Made by a program: the position numbers and the translations under genes
Source of the DNA: Deltaproteobacteria bacterium
GTDB lineage: Bacteria > Desulfobacterota > Desulfobulbia > Desulfobulbales > BM004
NCBI GenBank assembly: GCA_019312685.1
Contig: JAFDCR010000237.1
Coordinates: 1 to 7,646, forward strand
Direction: 5' to 3'
Length of the DNA stretch: 7,646 nucleotides
The notes under the pieces: model-generated
The model's input: only the letters and a program-made list of their open reading frames with translations
What the model was told of the DNA's origin: nothing
The model's database searches: none
Shown here: piece after piece, positions 6,082 to 7,646 of the stretch
How positions within the stretch are numbered: the first letter of the stretch is position 1
Layout: each line of letters starts with the position of its first letter

Positions 6082-7029
6082 GTGGAACAAATAAAAATTG
6101 GTGTCAGCTCATGCCTGCTTGGCAAAGAGGTGCGTTACAACGGCGGCCATAGCCTTGACCGTTATGTGACAGGCACTTTGAGTGATTATTTTCAATTTGT
6201 TGATATCTGCCCTGAGGTTGAGGCGGGTTTTGGGATACCCAGGGAAACCATGCGCCTTGTAGGCGACCCTGAAACACCCCGGTTGGTGACAACAAAGACC
6301 AAGAAGGACTTTACCGAGAAAATGCTGAGCTGGGCCAAACGTCGTGTGGTTGAACTTGAAAAGGAGGATCTCTGCGGTTTTATTTTTAAGAAAAATTCTC
6401 CCAGCAGCGGCATGGAGCGGGTCAGGATCTATACTGAAAAGGGCATGCCCTCTAACAGGGGGGCCGGCATGTTTGCTAAAGCATTTATGGATCATTTTCC
6501 TCTCGTCCCCGTTGAAGAAGACGGCAGGCTCAATGACCCAGGGCTGCGTGAAAATTTCATTGAACGGATTTTTGCCTTCAGACGTTGGCGGCAAATTGCA
6601 GCCGAGCGTAGAAGCCGGGGTAAAATCGTTGCCTTTCATACGGCCCACAAATTGCAGATCATGTCTCACAGTATAAAACATTACCGCGAAATGGGTTCAT
6701 TCGTGGCTCATGCCAAGAATTTTGATCACAAATCGCTTTATGAAAAATATGAAGAGCTTTTTATGCAGGCACTTTCCCTCAAAACAACTGTGAAAAAAAA
6801 CGTCAACGTCCTGCAGCATATGGCGGGTTATTTCAAGAAGCAGATATCCGGAGATGAAAAACAGGAGCTCCAGGAAGTGATCAGCCAATATCACCGTGAG
6901 TTTGTTCCCCTCATAGTGCCTATAACGCTTTTTAACCATTATGTCAGAAAGTATGATCAAAAGTATCTGCAGGATCAGTACTACCTGCATCCGCACCCAA
7001 TTGAATTGAAACTGCGCAACCGGGTGTAA
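6082..7029 (+). CDS. DUF523-DUF1722 fusion protein (TudS-like thiouracil desulfurase domain plus YbgA-like domain)
   Basis: From GTG 6082 the protein has 315 residues. The N-terminal DUF523 domain (about 4-155) resembles TudS, an iron-sulfur desulfurase acting on thiouracil. It shows GVSSCLLGKEVRYNGGH with Cys11, DICPEVEAGFGIPRE with Cys43, and the SPSSGMERV block (106-114). The C-terminal YbgA-like DUF1722 domain (about 178-295) shows FHTAHKLQIMSHS (185-197) and NVLQHMAGYFKK (242-253). The fused arrangement is a known family form. One oddity is that the usual third cysteine, in SPSCG, is Ser109 here; a Cys98 lies 11 residues before it. No signal peptide or membrane segment is seen. The next gene begins 4 bases after the stop, suggesting an operon. 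The domain calls are firm; desulfurase activity is uncertain given the missing cysteine. Confidence 0.87.
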   Translation: MEQIKIGVSSCLLGKEVRYNGGHSLDRYVTGTLSDYFQFVDICPEVEAGFGIPRETMRLVGDPETPRLVTTKTKKDFTEKMLSWAKRRVVELEKEDLCGFIFKKNSPSSGMERVRIYTEKGMPSNRGAGMFAKAFMDHFPLVPVEEDGRLNDPGLRENFIERIFAFRRWRQIAAERRSRGKIVAFHTAHKLQIMSHSIKHYREMGSFVAHAKNFDHKSLYEKYEELFMQALSLKTTVKKNVNVLQHMAGYFKKQISGDEKQELQEVISQYHREFVPLIVPITLFNHYVRKYDQKYLQDQYYLHPHPIELKLRNRV

Positions 7030-7033
7030 CAAA

Positions 7034-7646
7034 ATGAATGAAGCGGAAAAAACGAGAATACTGATTACCGGGGCAACAGGCTATATAGGAAGGCGACTCA
7101 AAAACAGGCTGCTGGAACATCCGGAATACCGGTTGAGACTGTTTGTCCGGAATGCCCGCAAGGTTCCGGAGAGCATAAGGCGGTCGGTCGAGATCGTTGA
7201 AGGGGACACCTTTCACCGGGAAGACCTGGGTAAGGCTCTGGAGAATATTGATGTCGCCTATTATCTTATCCATTCCATGGGGGCAGATAAGGATTTCAAG
7301 GATCTGGACAGGATAAGTGCGGAGAATTTCAGAGATGCATGCATAGAGGCGGGTGTTAAAAAGATTATTTATCTCGGCGGATTGGGAGTCAAGGAGAGTG
7401 CCAGCAAGCACCTGTTGAGCCGCATTGAGACTGGTGAAATCCTGAGCAGCAGGCCGGATGCGATAACAACAGTCTGGTTCCGGGCCGGAGTGATAATCGG
7501 GGCTGGCAGCGCCAGTTTTGAGATAATCAGGAACCTGGTACATAAACTGCCGATTATGACAACCCCGAGATGGGTGAATACAAAAACCCAACCCATTGGT
7601 GTTGACGATGTTCTGTCCTATCTGGAAGAAGGAGCCAAAATGGATA
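7034..7646 (+). CDS. NAD(P)-binding atypical SDR / epimerase-like oxidoreductase (DUF2867-type N-terminal part), 3' end cut by the window
   Basis: The first 204 residues of a Rossmann-fold protein are present, open to the window end. ILITGATGYIGRRL carries the dinucleotide-binding G-x-x-G-x-x-G (13-19). FVRNARK after the second strand has basic residues that suggest NADP preference. AYYLIHSMG and IIYLGGLGV are typical of atypical or extended SDRs annotated as NAD-dependent epimerase-like, in which YLGGLG replaces the classical Tyr-x-x-x-Lys. Proteins with this N terminus often carry a C-terminal DUF2867 domain, which would lie outside. ATG 7034 follows the TAA of the previous gene by 4 bases and has only a weak GGGTG upstream, so translational coupling is likely. 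The substrate is unknown. Confidence 0.85.
   Translation, partial: MNEAEKTRILITGATGYIGRRLKNRLLEHPEYRLRLFVRNARKVPESIRRSVEIVEGDTFHREDLGKALENIDVAYYLIHSMGADKDFKDLDRISAENFRDACIEAGVKKIIYLGGLGVKESASKHLLSRIETGEILSSRPDAITTVWFRAGVIIGAGSASFEIIRNLVHKLPIMTTPRWVNTKTQPIGVDDVLSYLEEGAKMD

Noticed and set aside
6109..6681. A 190-codon minus-strand frame
   Set aside because: It is antisense to the DUF523-DUF1722 gene, which has two recognisable domains and a good start.
6944..7591. A 215-codon minus-strand frame opposite the SDR gene
   Set aside because: The plus-strand frame holds a clear Rossmann motif and continues the operon; the minus-strand product resembles nothing known.

Overview
This window looks like ordinary bacterial chromosome, with seven protein-coding genes, two of them cut by the window edges. 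No rRNA, tRNA, CRISPR array, insertion sequence or phage gene was recognised. Genes are densely packed, base composition looks moderate, and Shine-Dalgarno sites precede several starts. The protein types suggest a Gram-negative bacterium, perhaps a Desulfobacterota (old Deltaproteobacteria) member: a periplasmic DD-carboxypeptidase, an Aas-type acyl-ACP synthetase domain and a fused DUF523-DUF1722 protein. That placement is inference from protein style, not from a search.

The left and middle part (1-5834) is a run of five minus-strand genes. In transcription order they are: a two-CBS-domain protein (5834-5400); a stand-alone Aas-like AMP-forming acyl-ACP/acyl-CoA synthetase (5283-3760); a secreted D,D-carboxypeptidase of family S11 (3472-2363); a divergent 5-formyltetrahydrofolate cyclo-ligase family protein of MTHFSD-like type (2241-1567); and a GlgX-type glycogen debranching enzyme (1467 to beyond the left edge). 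Gaps of about 99-287 bases separate them, and several gaps hold promoter-like elements. The run therefore looks like separately expressed neighbours rather than one tight operon. The roles span envelope lipid and peptidoglycan work, one-carbon metabolism and storage glycogen.

The right part (6082-7646) is transcribed divergently on the plus strand. A DUF523-DUF1722 fusion (TudS-like domain plus YbgA-like domain) is followed after 4 bases by an NAD(P)-binding atypical SDR that runs off the right edge. This pair looks translationally coupled. In other bacteria such proteins often lie near photolyase genes, so a light or UV stress operon may continue to the right.

The most useful second looks are: the Cys-to-Ser change in the SPSCG motif of the DUF523 domain; the possible photolyase-type operon beyond the right edge; a perfect 20-bp palindrome against the putative glgX promoter; a dyad in the divergent intergenic region; and the divergent folate cyclo-ligase homologue. 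I found no convincing evidence of a wholly new system in this window.
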